DNA of 64,000 nucleotides from Gemmatimonadota bacterium (GCA_009841265.1 VXMB01000009.1:1347911-1411910), one strand, 5' to 3'; positions 8,142-18,582 are shown, numbered from the stretch's first letter. The notes: a model not told the origin generated them from the letters alone. Program-made: numbers and translations.

Positions 8142-9341
8142 ATGGAACGTGTCTTCGGTCTCTTCGGCCTGGTCGTTCTCCTGGCCATCGCCTGGCTCCT
8201 GTCGGAGAACCGCAGTCGGCTGAACTGGCGGCTCATCGGCAGCGGCCTGGGGCTTCAGGGCCTGCTGGCTCTGCTTCTGCTGCACACGGCGCCGGGCCAG
8301 GTGGTGTTCGACGTGGCCCGGCTGGCCGTCAACAAGGTGATCGCCTTCTCCAACGAGGGCGCGCGGTTCGTCTTCGGCGACTTGGTGGAAACCGCGCTGT
8401 TCGGTTTTTCCGTGCTCCCGATGATCATCTTCGTATCCTCCATTACCTCGATCCTGTTCTACCTGGGCTGCATCCAGTGGATCGTCCGGCAGATGGCCCG
8501 TGTCATGGTGCGCGTCATGGGCGCCTCCGGATCGGAATCCATGGCCGCGGCAGCGAACGTCTATCTCGGGGCTTCCACCGCGCCGCTCGTCATCCTGCCC
8601 TACCTGAAGACCATGACCCGGTCCGAGATCATGGCCGTGATGACCTCCGGCATGGCGACTGTGGCGGGTTCCGTGCTGGCCGCCTACGTCGCCCTGGGCG
8701 CCGACGCCGGCCATCTCCTGGCCGCCTCGCTCATGTCGGCGCCCGCGGCGCTGGTCGTCGCCAAGATCATGACCCCCGAGACCGAAACCTCCCGCACCAT
8801 GGGTGTCGTGACCGTGGACGTCCCGAAACCGGGGGTCAATTTCATCGATGCGGCCTGCAGCGGCGCGTCGGACGGGTTGAGACTGGCGTTGAACGTGGCG
8901 GCCATGCTCATCATAGCCATTGCCTTCGTCAGCCTGTTCAACTGGGCGGTGGGGCTCGCCCCCTACGTGGGCGGTGAACCGCTTTCCCTTGAACGGATGC
9001 TCGGATGGCTCTGCGCGCCGCTGGCCCTGTTCATGGGCGTGGCGTGGGAAGACGCCCAGGCCGTGGGCATGTTGATCGGCAAGAAGACCATCCTGAACGA
9101 GTTCCTCGCCTACCAGGACCTCAGCGCCATGCAGGAGCAACTGTCGGAACGGTCGTTCGCCATCGCCACGTACGCGCTGTGCAGCTTCGCCAACTTCGGG
9201 ACCATCGCGATCATGATCGGGGGGATCGGCGGACTGGTGCCGGAACGGCGCAAGGACATCGCCCGGTTCGGTATCCGGTCCATGATCGGCGGCGCCCTGG
9301 CCGCCAACATGACCGCCACCGTGGCGGGCCTCCTGATGTAG
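8142..9341 (+). CDS. nupC: concentrative nucleoside transporter (CNT/NupC family)
   Basis: 399 residues, strongly hydrophobic throughout, the usual length for bacterial CNT proteins. Diagnostic stretches include GFSVLPMIIFVSSITSILFY (gate domain), GASGSESMAAAANVYLGAST (substrate and sodium site) and the C-terminal YALCSFANFGTIAIMIGGIG. CNT carriers import nucleosides with Na+ or H+. The gene starts 6 bp after the GT2 stop and its TAG shares one base with the hrpA GTG, so the three may form one transcript, although their functions are unrelated. Confidence 0.93.
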   Translation: MERVFGLFGLVVLLAIAWLLSENRSRLNWRLIGSGLGLQGLLALLLLHTAPGQVVFDVARLAVNKVIAFSNEGARFVFGDLVETALFGFSVLPMIIFVSSITSILFYLGCIQWIVRQMARVMVRVMGASGSESMAAAANVYLGASTAPLVILPYLKTMTRSEIMAVMTSGMATVAGSVLAAYVALGADAGHLLAASLMSAPAALVVAKIMTPETETSRTMGVVTVDVPKPGVNFIDAACSGASDGLRLALNVAAMLIIAIAFVSLFNWAVGLAPYVGGEPLSLERMLGWLCAPLALFMGVAWEDAQAVGMLIGKKTILNEFLAYQDLSAMQEQLSERSFAIATYALCSFANFGTIAIMIGGIGGLVPERRKDIARFGIRSMIGGALAANMTATVAGLLM

Positions 9342-12300
9342 TGGATGCCTCCACGAACCATAGGCTGGCGGCCGAGATCCGAGACCTGCTCCCCCGATGC
9401 ACGCTCAAGGACCGTCGGGACATCCAACGTGAGCTGAAGAGGTCGCGCGGTGCGCGCGGCGGGAGCGGTGCACGCAGGGGGAGCGGTGCGAGCAGCGGAA
9501 GTGGAGCACGCGGCGGAAGCGCAGACCAGGGCCGGCTTCGCAGGTTGAAGGATCAGGCGGCCGCGTCGGCCCGCCTCGTGGAGGCGCGCCTTCGCTCAGA
9601 CACCACCGTCGACATCGACCCCCAGCTGCCCATTTCAACCCGGAAAGACGAAATCCTGGAAACCCTGCGCGGCCACCCGGTGGTCATCGTGACGGGGGAG
9701 ACCGGTTCAGGCAAGACGACGCAGTTGCCCCGGATCTGTCTCGAAGCCGGCCGGGGTGTATACGGCCGTATCGCGTGCACGCAGCCCCGGCGCGTCGCCG
9801 CCCTGTCAGTCTCGCGCCGCATCGCCGAGGAGCTCGGCACGACCTGGGGACGGGAAGTTGGTTGCAAGATACGGTTCACGGACGAGACCGTGGCCGAAAC
9901 CCGCATCAAGATGATGACCGACGGCATGCTGCTCGCCGAGATACAGCACGATCCGGACCTGCTTGAATACGACACGATCATCATCGACGAGGCCCACGAA
10001 CGCAGCCTGAACATCGACTTCCTGCTCGGCTACCTGCGTCTGCTGATCCGGCGCAGGAAGGACCTCAAGATCGTGGTCACCTCGGCGACGATCGACGCCG
10101 CCGCTTTCTCGAACGCCTTCGGCCAGGCGCCGGTCGTCGAGGTGTCCGGACGCCTGCACCCGGTGGAGATCCGCTATCTGACCCTCGAGGATACCCGGGG
10201 CGAATCCGAAGTATATACCTATGTCGACGGGGCGGTGGACGCGGTTGACAGGATCATGGAAGAACCCGGCCGGGGCGACATCCTGGTGTTTCTCCCCACG
10301 GAGAAGGACATCCACGAGACACGCAGGAGGCTGGACGGCCGGTCCTACCGACACACCGACGTGCTTCCGCTTTTCGGTCGGCTGACCAACGCGGATCAGC
10401 AGCGGGTCTTCCGGCCGGGGAACAACCGGCGCATCGTCGTGGCCACGAACGTCGCCGAGACCTCGCTGACCATACCGCGCATCAAGTACGTCGTCGACAC
10501 CGGTCTCGCGCGGATCAGCCGTTACGCCGCACGGACCCGCACCCAGCGACTGCCCATCGAACCTATTGCTAAAAGCAGCGCCCTGCAACGGGCCGGACGG
10601 TGCGGTCGCGTGTCGGGAGGTGTCTGCCTTCGGCTCTACAGCGAGGCCGACCTCGAAAGCCGGCCGGAATTCACCACGCCCGAGTTGCAGCGCGCCAATC
10701 TCGCCGAAGTCATCCTGCGCATGCTGGCGCTGAAACTGGGCGACGTCCACGCCTTCCCCTTTCTCGACCCGCCCACGCCCCAGGCGATCCGGGACGGGTT
10801 CCAGCTGCTCGCCGAACTGGGGGCTATCGACCGGGACCGGCGATTGACCGGCCGGGGCAGGGACATGGCGAGATTGCCGGTATCGCCCACGGTCTCACGC
10901 ATGCTGTTGCAGGCCCGGCAGGAAGGCGCCCTGCAGGAGGTCCTCGTGATCGCGTCGGCCATCAGCATACAGGACCCTCGCGTAAGGCCGCTCGATCAGC
11001 AGGAACAGGCGGACGCCGAACACCGCAAATTCAGGAACAGGACCTCGGATTTCCTGACCTTGCTGAATATCTGGGAGGCCTTTCACCGCACCTTCGAGCA
11101 CCTGCAGACCCAGGGCGCCGTGCGCAGGTTCTGCCGGCAACACTACCTGTCCTACAACCGTATGCGCGAGTGGCGCGATATCTACGTGCAACTCCGGCGC
11201 GCGCTGCGGGAATCCGGCGGGTTCCGCGGAAGGGCGGGACGTGCGGACCGGGCACACTACGACGCGATCCACCGTTCGATCCTCAGCGGACTGCTCAGCC
11301 AGGTCGCTGAACACCGGGAAGGCAATCTCTATTCCGGGGCTCGGAACCGCACCGCCATGATCTTCCCCGGATCCGGCCTCTTTCGAAGAAAAACGGTCGA
11401 ACAGCACCCGGAGAAAAGACCTGCCGGACGGGGGCACGATGATCTTGGGAAGGATGCCGCGGAAAGACCACGGAAAGGGACGGGCGCCGCGACCTGGATC
11501 GTAGCCGCGGAGATGGTCGAGACCAACCGGCTCTACGCGCGCACGGTGGCCCGGATACAACCCGGGTGGGCCGCCGAACTGGGCCGCCACCTGTGCAGCG
11601 CTTCCTTTTCCGATCCGGGCTGGGACCGGTCCGCCGGGCGGGTGACGGCCACGGAAACGCTGCACCTGTACGGCCTGATGGTCTCCCGGCGAAACGTCGA
11701 CTACAAGAAGATCGATCCCGATGACGCGACGCGTATCTTCATCCGCGAGGCACTGGTCGGCCTGGTCGGCCTGGTCGGCGAAGACCTGGTCGGCGAAAAC
11801 CTGGAAGCCCGGCATGACTTCCTGGAGCATAACCGCGGGATACGGCGGGATGCCGAGACCTGGCTGCTGCAACACCGAAACGCCTATCGCGTCGATCTCG
11901 ACGAGGCCGCCTTCCGTTTCTACGAAGAACGGATTTCCGGGGTATCGTCGGTGCACGACCTCAACCGCCTGATGAAGACTGCAGGCGCGGACAATGCTTC
12001 CTTCCTGCACATGGAAATCGGGGATCTTACGGGGACCGAGGAGGAAGAGGACGGAGCGGGTAGACCAGGCAGACCGGGCCGACCAGGCCGGCCGGAGGGT
12101 TTTCCTGAACATTTCAACCTGGAAGGCGACCAGCTTCCCCTGCAGTATGCCTGCCGGCCGGGCCGGGAAGAGGATGGGGTCACTCTTTCGCTGCCGGCCA
12201 ACCGGGTCCATCTGCTGGATCCCGAAACACTGGAATGGCTCGTGCCCGGCCTGTTGCGCGAGAAGATCGAAGCCCTGCTCCGAGGACTGCCCGGAAGGAA

Positions 12301-13462
12301 ACGCAAGCAGCTCGTGCCCATTCCGGAAACCGCCCGGACGATCGCGGAGGGCCTGGATCCTTCCGCATCCTCCCTGACCGATGCGCTCGCGGCATACATC
12401 GCCCGGCGGCACGGGATCGAAATCGAACCGGCGGACTGGTCGCCCGATTCCGTTCCCGATCACCTGAGCATGCGCGTCCTGGTGACCGCGGAGGACGGGA
12501 GCACCGTCTTTTCCACCCGCGATCCGAACCGCCTGCACGCCGAAGTCACAGGCCGCGCCGCCGCCGTCGAATCGGAAGGCTGGCGTAAAGCGGCGGAAAT
12601 CTGGGAGAAGTACGACCTGCGGGACTGGTCGATCGGGGACCTGCCCGAAAGGGTCGAGATCGGTCTGTCGGGAACCGTGCCCCAGTACGCCTATCCCGGA
12701 CTGCAGGCGGATGACGACCTGGTGGACCTGCGCCTGTTCCGGGACCGGCATGAAGCGCTGCGGGAAAGCCGCAGGGGTCTGGTTCGCCTGCTCGAACGCC
12801 GGATGGGCGACGAAATGGCCTGGCTGCGCAGGGATCTGGCGTTTCTTCGGAGCCTACCCGCCCTGTCGGACCATGCCGGCGGGTTCGAAGCGCTGCAGGA
12901 TACCGCTTACGACCACCTCCTGGCCGCCCTGTTCACCCGGGAACCCCTGTATCCGCTGACGGCCCGGCGCTTCGAAGAAGACGTGGAGACCGCGCGGGGG
13001 CTGTTGAAGAAACTCCCCCAATGGTTTCGACAACAGATGGAGGCGCTGGAAAGGGTAGTCGGGGGAAGAATCGGAAAGGACGGCGCCTACCCCGGCATGG
13101 AAGACGATCTCGACCGGTTGTTTCCACCCGATTTCCTGCGGAAAACACCTTCCGTCGAATTGCCCAACCTTGTCCGATACCTCGAGGCGATGGAAATGCG
13201 TTCCCGCCGAGCCCGGGAAGACCGTTCGAAGGACCTGAAGAAGGCGGAGCGGGTCAAGCCTTTCGACGATGCGCTCAAATCACTGGAAGCCCGGGAGGAC
13301 GCGGATCCCGTCCTGCTGGATGAATTCAGATGGATGCTTGAGGAATACCGCGTGTCGGTGTTCGCCCAGGAACTGGGGACCGCACGGACCGTATCGCCGA
13401 AGAGACTGCAGGAACTGTTGGCCCGGATCGATGCGGAAAACCGAGCGCCGGAAGCGTCATGA
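9341..13462 (+). CDS. hrpA: HrpA, DEAH-box ATP-dependent RNA helicase
   Basis: About 1,373 residues from the GTG at 9341; the frame is open further upstream but overlaps nupC. After a Gly/Ala/Ser-rich repeat, the helicase core shows Walker [13 protein letters not shown], Walker B DEAH, SAT, and motifs V and VI ([21 protein letters not shown]). Helicase-associated domains and the large C-terminal DUF3418 region ([20 protein letters not shown]) follow, as in E. coli HrpA, which rescues stalled or collided ribosomes. Two further small repeats are inserted in the middle region. The last 6 bp overlap the 3' end of convergent queC. Confidence 0.95.
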   Translation: MDASTNHRLAAEIRDLLPRCTLKDRRDIQRELKRSRGARGGSGARRGSGASSGSGARGGSADQGRLRRLKDQAAASARLVEARLRSDTTVDIDPQLPISTRKDEILETLRGHPVVIVTGETGSGKTTQLPRICLEAGRGVYGRIACTQPRRVAALSVSRRIAEELGTTWGREVGCKIRFTDETVAETRIKMMTDGMLLAEIQHDPDLLEYDTIIIDEAHERSLNIDFLLGYLRLLIRRRKDLKIVVTSATIDAAAFSNAFGQAPVVEVSGRLHPVEIRYLTLEDTRGESEVYTYVDGAVDAVDRIMEEPGRGDILVFLPTEKDIHETRRRLDGRSYRHTDVLPLFGRLTNADQQRVFRPGNNRRIVVATNVAETSLTIPRIKYVVDTGLARISRYAARTRTQRLPIEPIAKSSALQRAGRCGRVSGGVCLRLYSEADLESRPEFTTPELQRANLAEVILRMLALKLGDVHAFPFLDPPTPQAIRDGFQLLAELGAIDRDRRLTGRGRDMARLPVSPTVSRMLLQARQEGALQEVLVIASAISIQDPRVRPLDQQEQADAEHRKFRNRTSDFLTLLNIWEAFHRTFEHLQTQGAVRRFCRQHYLSYNRMREWRDIYVQLRRALRESGGFRGRAGRADRAHYDAIHRSILSGLLSQVAEHREGNLYSGARNRTAMIFPGSGLFRRKTVEQHPEKRPAGRGHDDLGKDAAERPRKGTGAATWIVAAEMVETNRLYARTVARIQPGWAAELGRHLCSASFSDPGWDRSAGRVTATETLHLYGLMVSRRNVDYKKIDPDDATRIFIREALVGLVGLVGEDLVGENLEARHDFLEHNRGIRRDAETWLLQHRNAYRVDLDEAAFRFYEERISGVSSVHDLNRLMKTAGADNASFLHMEIGDLTGTEEEEDGAGRPGRPGRPGRPEGFPEHFNLEGDQLPLQYACRPGREEDGVTLSLPANRVHLLDPETLEWLVPGLLREKIEALLRGLPGRKRKQLVPIPETARTIAEGLDPSASSLTDALAAYIARRHGIEIEPADWSPDSVPDHLSMRVLVTAEDGSTVFSTRDPNRLHAEVTGRAAAVESEGWRKAAEIWEKYDLRDWSIGDLPERVEIGLSGTVPQYAYPGLQADDDLVDLRLFRDRHEALRESRRGLVRLLERRMGDEMAWLRRDLAFLRSLPALSDHAGGFEALQDTAYDHLLAALFTREPLYPLTARRFEEDVETARGLLKKLPQWFRQQMEALERVVGGRIGKDGAYPGMEDDLDRLFPPDFLRKTPSVELPNLVRYLEAMEMRSRRAREDRSKDLKKAERVKPFDDALKSLEAREDADPVLLDEFRWMLEEYRVSVFAQELGTARTVSPKRLQELLARIDAENRAPEAS
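9449..9520 (+). repeat. four 18-bp in-frame tandem repeats near the hrpA start
   Basis: Units encode [18 protein letters not shown] and GARGGS, forming a flexible linker between the N-terminal helix and the helicase core. Sequence drift between units suggests an old expansion. Confidence 0.88.
11753..11794 (+). repeat. 9-bp in-frame repeat in hrpA (CTGGTCGGC)
   Basis: CTGGTCGGC occurs three times in tandem at 11753, 11762 and 11771 and again at 11786 after GAAGAC, encoding LVG-type triplets inside an otherwise conserved region. Confidence 0.85.
12062..12097 (+). repeat. four 9-bp in-frame repeats in hrpA (Arg-Pro-Gly)
   Basis: Units AGACCAGGC, AGACCGGGC, CGACCAGGC and CGGCCGGAG encode RPG, RPG, RPG and RPE. 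They resemble the Gly-Gln-Pro repeat in hemQ and the Gly-Arg-rich tail of the gene at 32519-33424. Confidence 0.85.
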
Positions 13463-14143
13463 GGCGTATCGCGTCGGATCCTCGATACCGGCTTCTTCGA
13501 ACCCGTTCCGCCGCAGGATGCAGGCGTCGCATCGGCCGCAGGCCGCCCCGTCGTCCGCCGGGTCGTAACAGCTGGTCGTGAGGGCGTAGTCCACCCCGAG
13601 CCGGACGCCGGTTCGCAGGATATCGGCCTTGGACATTTCGATGAGCGGCGCGTGGATGTTGAACCTGCCCTCGCCGGTCACCCCCGCACGCGTCGCCAGG
13701 TTGGCCATGCGCTCGAAGGCAGCGATGTATTCGGGCCGGCAATCGGGATAACCGCTGTAATCGATGGCGTTGGCGCCGATGTGCAGGTCGTATGCACCGA
13801 GCACTTCAGCCCAGCCCAGCGCGAAGGAGAGGAAGATGGTGTTGCGGGCCGGGACGTAGGTGGACGGGATCTGCCCCGCCATGGTCTCCGGATCCTGGTC
13901 CATGGGCACGGGAATTTCGTCCGTCAGCGCCGACCCGCCAATGGCCCGCAGGTCGAAGGGTATGGTCACGTGGCGCCCGACTCCCATGGACTCGGCGACG
14001 CGCCTGGCCGCTTCGAGCTCGAACCGGTGGCGCTGGCCGTAGTCGAAGGTGATGGCGTGGCACGCGAATCCATTGTGCCGGGCCATGGCGAGCGTGGTCG
14101 CCGAATCGACCCCGCCGCTGAGCAGTACGACGGCAGCCTTCAT
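13457..14143 (-). CDS. queC: QueC, 7-cyano-7-deazaguanine (preQ0) synthase
   Basis: 228 residues. It has the N-type ATP pyrophosphatase P-loop SGGVDS (9-14), the DYGQRHRFE stretch and the zinc site Cys192, Cys202, Cys205 and Cys208. QueC converts 7-carboxy-7-deazaguanine and ammonia to preQ0 in queuosine (and 7-deazaguanine) biosynthesis, at the cost of ATP. No other queuosine gene is in the window. The start ATG follows an AGGAATGG region. The 3' end overlaps that of hrpA by 6 bp. Confidence 0.96.
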   Translation of the reverse strand: MKAAVVLLSGGVDSATTLAMARHNGFACHAITFDYGQRHRFELEAARRVAESMGVGRHVTIPFDLRAIGGSALTDEIPVPMDQDPETMAGQIPSTYVPARNTIFLSFALGWAEVLGAYDLHIGANAIDYSGYPDCRPEYIAAFERMANLATRAGVTGEGRFNIHAPLIEMSKADILRTGVRLGVDYALTTSCYDPADDGAACGRCDACILRRNGFEEAGIEDPTRYAS

Positions 14144-14157
14144 GGCGGTCCCATTCC

Positions 14158-14265
14158 TCAGGAAGTGTACAGCAGACTGGCGGTGATGGATCCGGTGATG
14201 ACGACCAGCGCCAGCAGGAGCTTGTTGGCAGCGGTGGAAATCCTCGAATCGATTTTGTCGTCCAT
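14158..14265 (-). CDS. possible 35-residue coiled-coil/transmembrane peptide, or remnant of a longer gene
   Basis: An ATG at 14265 opens a 35-residue frame beginning [20 protein letters not shown] and ending in a hydrophobic helix. Upstream, the frame is open for 14 more codons ([13 protein letters not shown]) to a TAA at 14308-14310, and this part continues the same heptad-like pattern. The layout, a coiled coil then one membrane helix, resembles the C-terminus of small DUF1640-like proteins, so this may be a decayed gene rather than a functional peptide. It ends 14 bp before queC on the same strand. Confidence 0.35.
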   Translation of the reverse strand: MDDKIDSRISTAANKLLLALVVITGSITASLLYTS

Positions 14266-14318
14266 CGCGGAAAAACGAGATTCGATCGTGGCAAACCGCG
14301 AGGCAGTTTAAGCCACCG

Positions 14319-14348
14319 TTGCACAGAAGCGATCGGGCGCAATATATT
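14319..14348 (+). promoter_or_regulatory. probable promoter for the nitrilase-family gene
   Basis: TTGCAC (14319-14324), an 18-bp spacer and TATATT (14343-14348) lie about 50 bp upstream of the ATG at 14400, which has AGGAGG at 14388-14393. Confidence 0.5.
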
Positions 14349-14399
14349 GAATGAGTCGCAATACCGCAATGCTTCTAGCCTGTTATCAGGAGGCGTAAC

Positions 14400-15284
14400 A
14401 TGTTCAGAGACGTGCGTGTTGCAGCGCTGTCGTTCAAACCGGTCAAGCTGGACCTGTGCAGGAACGCGGCCCGGCTCGAAGAGATGTTTCGCGAGGCCGC
14501 GGCCGACGGGGCCGAACTCGCCGTCGCGCCGGAAGGCGTGCTGGAAGGCTACGTGGTCAACGAGATCATCGACGGCGAGATCTCACCGGAGGAAATGAAC
14601 CGCGTTTCGCTCACCATGCGCAGCCCGGTCATCGGGCGGTTCCGCGAACTCGCAAGATCGTTGAACATCTGTCTCGCCTTCGGTCTCGCCGAGCGGATCG
14701 GGGGCGAAGTCTACAACTGCGCGGTATTCCTCGACCACCGGGGACGGCTGCGGGGCAAGTACCACAAGATGCAGTTGGCCGAGGGGCATCACCGTTCCTG
14801 GTGGTTCAACCGCCTCGGCAAGAAAAGCCGCGCCTTCGACACCCCCTACGGGCGGGCCGGCATGGTCATCTGCAACGACCGGTGGAACCCGGATATCGCC
14901 CGCATACCGGTGCTCGACGGCGCCAACTACCTGCTCATTCCTTCCTTCGGGTCGACGGCCCGCGCCCAGGACCGGGCCGTGCTCGCCCGGGCGCGCGAGA
15001 ACGGCGTGCCCATCGTCGAAGCCAACGTCGGCGTCACGCTGATCGTGAGCAAAGGGGAAATCGTGGCCCTGTCCCGCAAGCAGACCGCCATCACTCATGG
15101 GACCATCGCCATTCCAGCGCCGCCGTCGCTTCGGAACCGGGACCGGCATGAGCGCGGATTCCTCGCCTGGCGCCGCCGGGAAATGCCCCTGCGGTACCGG
15201 GACCGGATGCGCAGAAGGAGGCAGGGGCGCGACACCGTGGAGGTCGGTCATGACGGGAAGGGCCGGCTGATCGAGAAAGACTGA
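14400..15284 (+). CDS. carbon-nitrogen hydrolase (nitrilase superfamily)
   Basis: 294 residues. The superfamily triad is visible: Glu in VAPEGVLEGY, Lys in GKYHKMQLAEG and Cys in VICNDRW. These enzymes cleave non-peptide C-N bonds in amides, carbamoyl compounds or nitriles through a Cys thioester. The highly basic C-terminal 50 residues extend beyond the usual fold. The substrate is unknown, and amidase is more likely than true nitrilase activity on family grounds. A strong AGGAGG site precedes the ATG. The next gene, nadE, also begins with a nitrilase-type domain but is not a close duplicate. Confidence 0.88.
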   Translation: MFRDVRVAALSFKPVKLDLCRNAARLEEMFREAAADGAELAVAPEGVLEGYVVNEIIDGEISPEEMNRVSLTMRSPVIGRFRELARSLNICLAFGLAERIGGEVYNCAVFLDHRGRLRGKYHKMQLAEGHHRSWWFNRLGKKSRAFDTPYGRAGMVICNDRWNPDIARIPVLDGANYLLIPSFGSTARAQDRAVLARARENGVPIVEANVGVTLIVSKGEIVALSRKQTAITHGTIAIPAPPSLRNRDRHERGFLAWRRREMPLRYRDRMRRRRQGRDTVEVGHDGKGRLIEKD

Positions 15285-15320
15285 CGACCCTGAACCCGTT
15301 GGCGCGCCGTAAATTGCGTC

Positions 15321-15350
15321 TTGCCTGTCCAATTGCTGATCCCTTATCTT
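15321..15350 (+). promoter_or_regulatory. possible promoter for nadE
   Basis: TTGCCT at 15321-15326, an 18-bp spacer and TATCTT at 15345-15350 lie about 110 bp upstream of the chosen nadE start. The transcript would begin just before the GC-rich direct repeat at 15369-15410. Confidence 0.4.
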
Positions 15351-15368
15351 TTTCGTGACGGAAAGCCT

Positions 15369-15410
15369 GCCGGCGTGTGGTATGGACCCCGCCGGCGTGC
15401 GGTGTGGACC
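15369..15410 (+). repeat. imperfect 22-bp direct repeat in the nadE leader
   Basis: GCCGGCGTGTGGTATGGACC at 15369 recurs as GCCGGCGTGCGGTGTGGACC at 15391, so the period is 22 bp. It lies in the non-coding 176 bp before nadE. Confidence 0.75.
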
Positions 15411-15460
15411 GCCGGCCGGGATGCCGGATCAAGCCGGTTCGCACGGAATCGCTGCGAGAT

Positions 15461-17512
15461 ATGGTGACCATGGACCCGAAATTTTCACCCGACCAGTTCC
15501 TCGACATTCGCAGCCACGGCTTCGTCCGCCTGGCCATCGCCGTACCCCGCATACGCGTGGGCGATCCCGCGGAGAACGTGGCCCATCACCTCGAGCAGAT
15601 TGAAGCGGCCGGTAAGCAGGGCGCTTCTTACGTGCTCTTCCCCGAACTGAGTCTCACCGGCTACACCTGCGCCGACCTCTTCCACTCCCAGGCGCTGCTG
15701 GAAGGCGTCCTGGAGGCCCTGGAAGCGTTGCTCGCCGGCACGGATGGGCTCGACCTGGCCTTCAGCATCGGCATGCCCCTGAGGCTGGACCACGCGGTCT
15801 TCAACGTCGCGGTGACCTGCAGCCGCGGGGAAATCCTCGCGGTAACGCCCAAGACCTATCTTCCCCAGTACCGCGAATTCTACGAGACGCGGTACTTCGC
15901 CCGGGCGGCTGAAGCGCAGACGGATACCGTTTCCCTCTGCGGCCGGGACGCGCCTTTCGGACCAGACGTGCTCCTGCGCACGGACGATCCCAGGGTGGTG
16001 ATCTACCCGACGATCTGCGAAGACGACTGGGTGCCGGTCCCGCCGGCCAGCCGGGCGGCGCTGGCGGGGGCGACCATACTCGCCAATCTCTCGGCGTCGA
16101 ACATCGTCATCGGCAAGGCGCAGTACCGCGAGGACCTCATCCTGGCATCCTCGGGACGCAACGAGGCCGTACACATGTACGCCGCGGCGGGCTTCGGGGA
16201 ATCGACCATGGACGTGGTCTGGGACGGCCACGGGTTCATCACCGAGCGAGGTTACATGCTGGCGGAAACGGAACGCTTTCAACTGGACGGGACCTGCATC
16301 ACGGCCGACGTGGACGTGGAGGCGCTGGTGCTGGAGCGCGGCGTCCAGGGTTCGTTCCGGCAGAACGCCATGGACTATAAGTCATCCTGGCGGTCCGTCT
16401 CCCTGCCGGGCTTCCGGTCCGGACAGGCCGGGGATGCGGATACCGATACCACGGAAAGGGGCCATGAACAGGCGCATCGGACCTTCCATCGCGACATACC
16501 CGCCCATCCCTTCGTACCCCAGAATCCGGCGGAACGCAGCCAGCGGTGCCGCGAGGTCTTCATGATCCAGTCCACGGGACTGGCGACCAAGCTCAGATCG
16601 CTGCCCGAGGATGCCCGGCGCGTCGTCGTGGCGGTCTCCGGCGGCCAGGATTCGACCCACGCCCTGAACGTGGCGGTGCACACCATGGACCTCCTCGACC
16701 TGCCCAGGTCCCGCATCGTGGCCCTGACCATGCCGGGACTGGGCACCACGGATCGTACCTACACGAACGCCTGCGCCCTGATCCGCTCCGTCGGCGCCAC
16801 GTTCCGGGAGATCGACATCAAACCCGCGGTGCGGAAGTTCTTCGGAGACATCGAGCATTCGGAGGACAAGAAAGACCTCGTCTACGAGAACACGCAGGCA
16901 TGGACGCGGAAGCTGGAGGAGCTCGCCACGGCCGCCCAGGTCAGGGGCATCGTGCTCGGTACGGGGGACCTCTCGGAACTGGCGCTGGGCTGGTGCACCA
17001 TGTTCGGCGACCACGCCAGCCACTACGGGGTCAACGCCGGGATACCCAAGACCCTCATTTCCTACCTGATCAACTGGACGGCCGACGAGGTCTTCGCGGA
17101 AGAGCCGGAAGTCCGCGAGGTATTGCTGGACATTCTCGATACGCCCATCTCGCCGGAACTGCTGCCCCCGAGCGATCGCGAGATCGCACAGAAAACCGAA
17201 GAAGAGATCGGGCCTTACGAGCTGCACGACTTCTTCATCTACTACTTCCTGCGTTTCGGCTTTTTGCCTTCCCGTATAGCCCGGATGGCGCTGCACGCCT
17301 TCGAGGGGAAGTACGGACTCCCTGAAATCAAGGCCTGGCTCCGCGTCTTCATCGTCCGGTTCTTCCAGAACCAGTTCAAACGGAATTGCCTGCCCGAAGG
17401 ACCCAAGGTCGGCATGACCTGCATCTCTCCCCGCGGCGACTGGCGGATGCCGTCCGATGCTTCGCCGGCTGCCTGGCTGGCGGACCTGGAACGCATCCCC
17501 GATGCGCTTTAG
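15461..17512 (+). CDS. nadE: NadE, glutamine-dependent NAD+ synthetase
   Basis: About 683 residues from the ATG at 15461 (a second ATG lies at 15470). The N-terminal glutaminase domain has the nitrilase triad Glu (FPELSLTGYTC), Lys (TPKTYLPQYREFYE) and Cys (YPTICEDDWVP). The C-terminal synthetase domain has the P-loop SGGQDSTH, and GTGDLSELALGWCTMFGDH and the later KRN-containing stretch are typical of the long, two-domain form. It amidates nicotinate adenine dinucleotide, the last step of NAD synthesis. The stop overlaps the next gene, a nicotinamidase-like hydrolase, by 11 bp, consistent with a shared NAD salvage transcript. Confidence 0.96.
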   Translation: MVTMDPKFSPDQFLDIRSHGFVRLAIAVPRIRVGDPAENVAHHLEQIEAAGKQGASYVLFPELSLTGYTCADLFHSQALLEGVLEALEALLAGTDGLDLAFSIGMPLRLDHAVFNVAVTCSRGEILAVTPKTYLPQYREFYETRYFARAAEAQTDTVSLCGRDAPFGPDVLLRTDDPRVVIYPTICEDDWVPVPPASRAALAGATILANLSASNIVIGKAQYREDLILASSGRNEAVHMYAAAGFGESTMDVVWDGHGFITERGYMLAETERFQLDGTCITADVDVEALVLERGVQGSFRQNAMDYKSSWRSVSLPGFRSGQAGDADTDTTERGHEQAHRTFHRDIPAHPFVPQNPAERSQRCREVFMIQSTGLATKLRSLPEDARRVVVAVSGGQDSTHALNVAVHTMDLLDLPRSRIVALTMPGLGTTDRTYTNACALIRSVGATFREIDIKPAVRKFFGDIEHSEDKKDLVYENTQAWTRKLEELATAAQVRGIVLGTGDLSELALGWCTMFGDHASHYGVNAGIPKTLISYLINWTADEVFAEEPEVREVLLDILDTPISPELLPPSDREIAQKTEEEIGPYELHDFFIYYFLRFGFLPSRIARMALHAFEGKYGLPEIKAWLRVFIVRFFQNQFKRNCLPEGPKVGMTCISPRGDWRMPSDASPAAWLADLERIPDAL

Positions 17513-18557
17513 ACCATCCGGCGAAGTACCGCCCCACTACCGACCCGATTCCGTCGAGTCCTATTGGCGCGTCCCCTACGGAGAACGGGCGGCCGATGCC
17601 CGCGCGTGGGCGGCGGAACACGGGATCCGACCATCGATCGAAGATGAATGCCGCACCGCGCTGCTCCTGGTGGACTGCCAGAACACCTTCTGTCTCCCCG
17701 AGTTCGAACTCTTCGTGGGTGGCCGAAGCGGCCGAGGCGCCGTGGAGGACAACAAGCGGCTTTGCGCCTTTATCTACCGCAACCTCCATTCCATTTCTGA
17801 AATCATCGCCACGTTGGACACCCACACGGCCCAGCAGGTCTTCCATCCGGTATTCTGGGTAGACCGGGACGGCGGACATCCCACCGGGGGCGAGACCATC
17901 ATCACCTCGGACGACGTGGAAGCGGGAACCTGGCGCGTCAATCCGGCCGTGGAGGCCTGGTACAGCGATCGGGTCGATCTTTCCGCCTACGCATTGCATT
18001 ACGTCCGGCGCCTCACGCGGGACGGCAAGTATCCCCTCATGATCTGGCCCTACCACGCCATGCTCGGGGGGATCGGCCACGCCCTAGTCTCCGCCGTAGA
18101 GGAAGCGGCGATCTTTCACGGCATCGCCCGGAGCCGGCAGACGCGCTTCGAGATCAAGGGGAACCATGCCCTCACGGAATACTACTCCGCGTTACGCCCC
18201 GAAGTGACGGAAGATGCCGAAGGCCGCCCGCTGGGTGTGAAGAACACCCCGCTGGGTGTGAAGAACACCCCGCTGGTCGATCACCTGATGACCTTCGACG
18301 CTGTCATCGTGGCCGGGCAGGCCAAAAGCCACTGCGTGGCGTGGACAGTGGAGGATCTCCGGTCGGCGTTCGCAGCGCGCGAGCCGTCCATGATCCCGCG
18401 CGTCTGCCTGCTGGAGGACTGCACCTCGCCGGTCGTCGTGCCCGGTGTGATCGACTTTACCGAAGAGGCGGAGGAGGCCTTCGGCCGTTTCGCCGATGCG
18501 GGCATGCACCGGGTGCGTTCCACCGTACCCATGGATAAGTGGGGAATTCCGGACTGA
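17502..18557 (+). CDS. isochorismatase-like cysteine hydrolase, nicotinamidase-type
   Basis: 351 residues from the ATG at 17502, inside the end of nadE. The triad of the superfamily can be placed: Asp58 (LLVDCQNTF), Lys176 (GKYPLMIWPYH) and Cys278 (KSHCVAWT); Asp106 and His108 (LDTHTA) are the probable metal ligands. It is longer than PncA (about 210 residues), with extra central residues. Translational coupling to nadE supports a nicotinamidase role that would feed nicotinate into NAD synthesis, but no nicotinate phosphoribosyltransferase is present in the window. A 21-bp tandem duplication lies just before the Cys motif. Confidence 0.85.
   Translation: MRFRPSGEVPPHYRPDSVESYWRVPYGERAADARAWAAEHGIRPSIEDECRTALLLVDCQNTFCLPEFELFVGGRSGRGAVEDNKRLCAFIYRNLHSISEIIATLDTHTAQQVFHPVFWVDRDGGHPTGGETIITSDDVEAGTWRVNPAVEAWYSDRVDLSAYALHYVRRLTRDGKYPLMIWPYHAMLGGIGHALVSAVEEAAIFHGIARSRQTRFEIKGNHALTEYYSALRPEVTEDAEGRPLGVKNTPLGVKNTPLVDHLMTFDAVIVAGQAKSHCVAWTVEDLRSAFAAREPSMIPRVCLLEDCTSPVVVPGVIDFTEEAEEAFGRFADAGMHRVRSTVPMDKWGIPD
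18231..18272 (+). repeat. 21-bp perfect in-frame duplication
   Basis: The 21-bp unit at 18231-18251 is repeated exactly at 18252-18272, encoding LGVKNTP twice. Identity suggests a recent slippage event in the loop before the catalytic-Cys strand. Confidence 0.93.
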
Positions 18558-18582
18558 GGACGATCGGCGCGTAGCAACTGGC

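Noticed and set aside
9005..9340. Upstream extension of hrpA to position 9005
   Set aside because: It would lie inside the conserved C-terminus of the nucleoside transporter; the GTG at 9341 is the better start.
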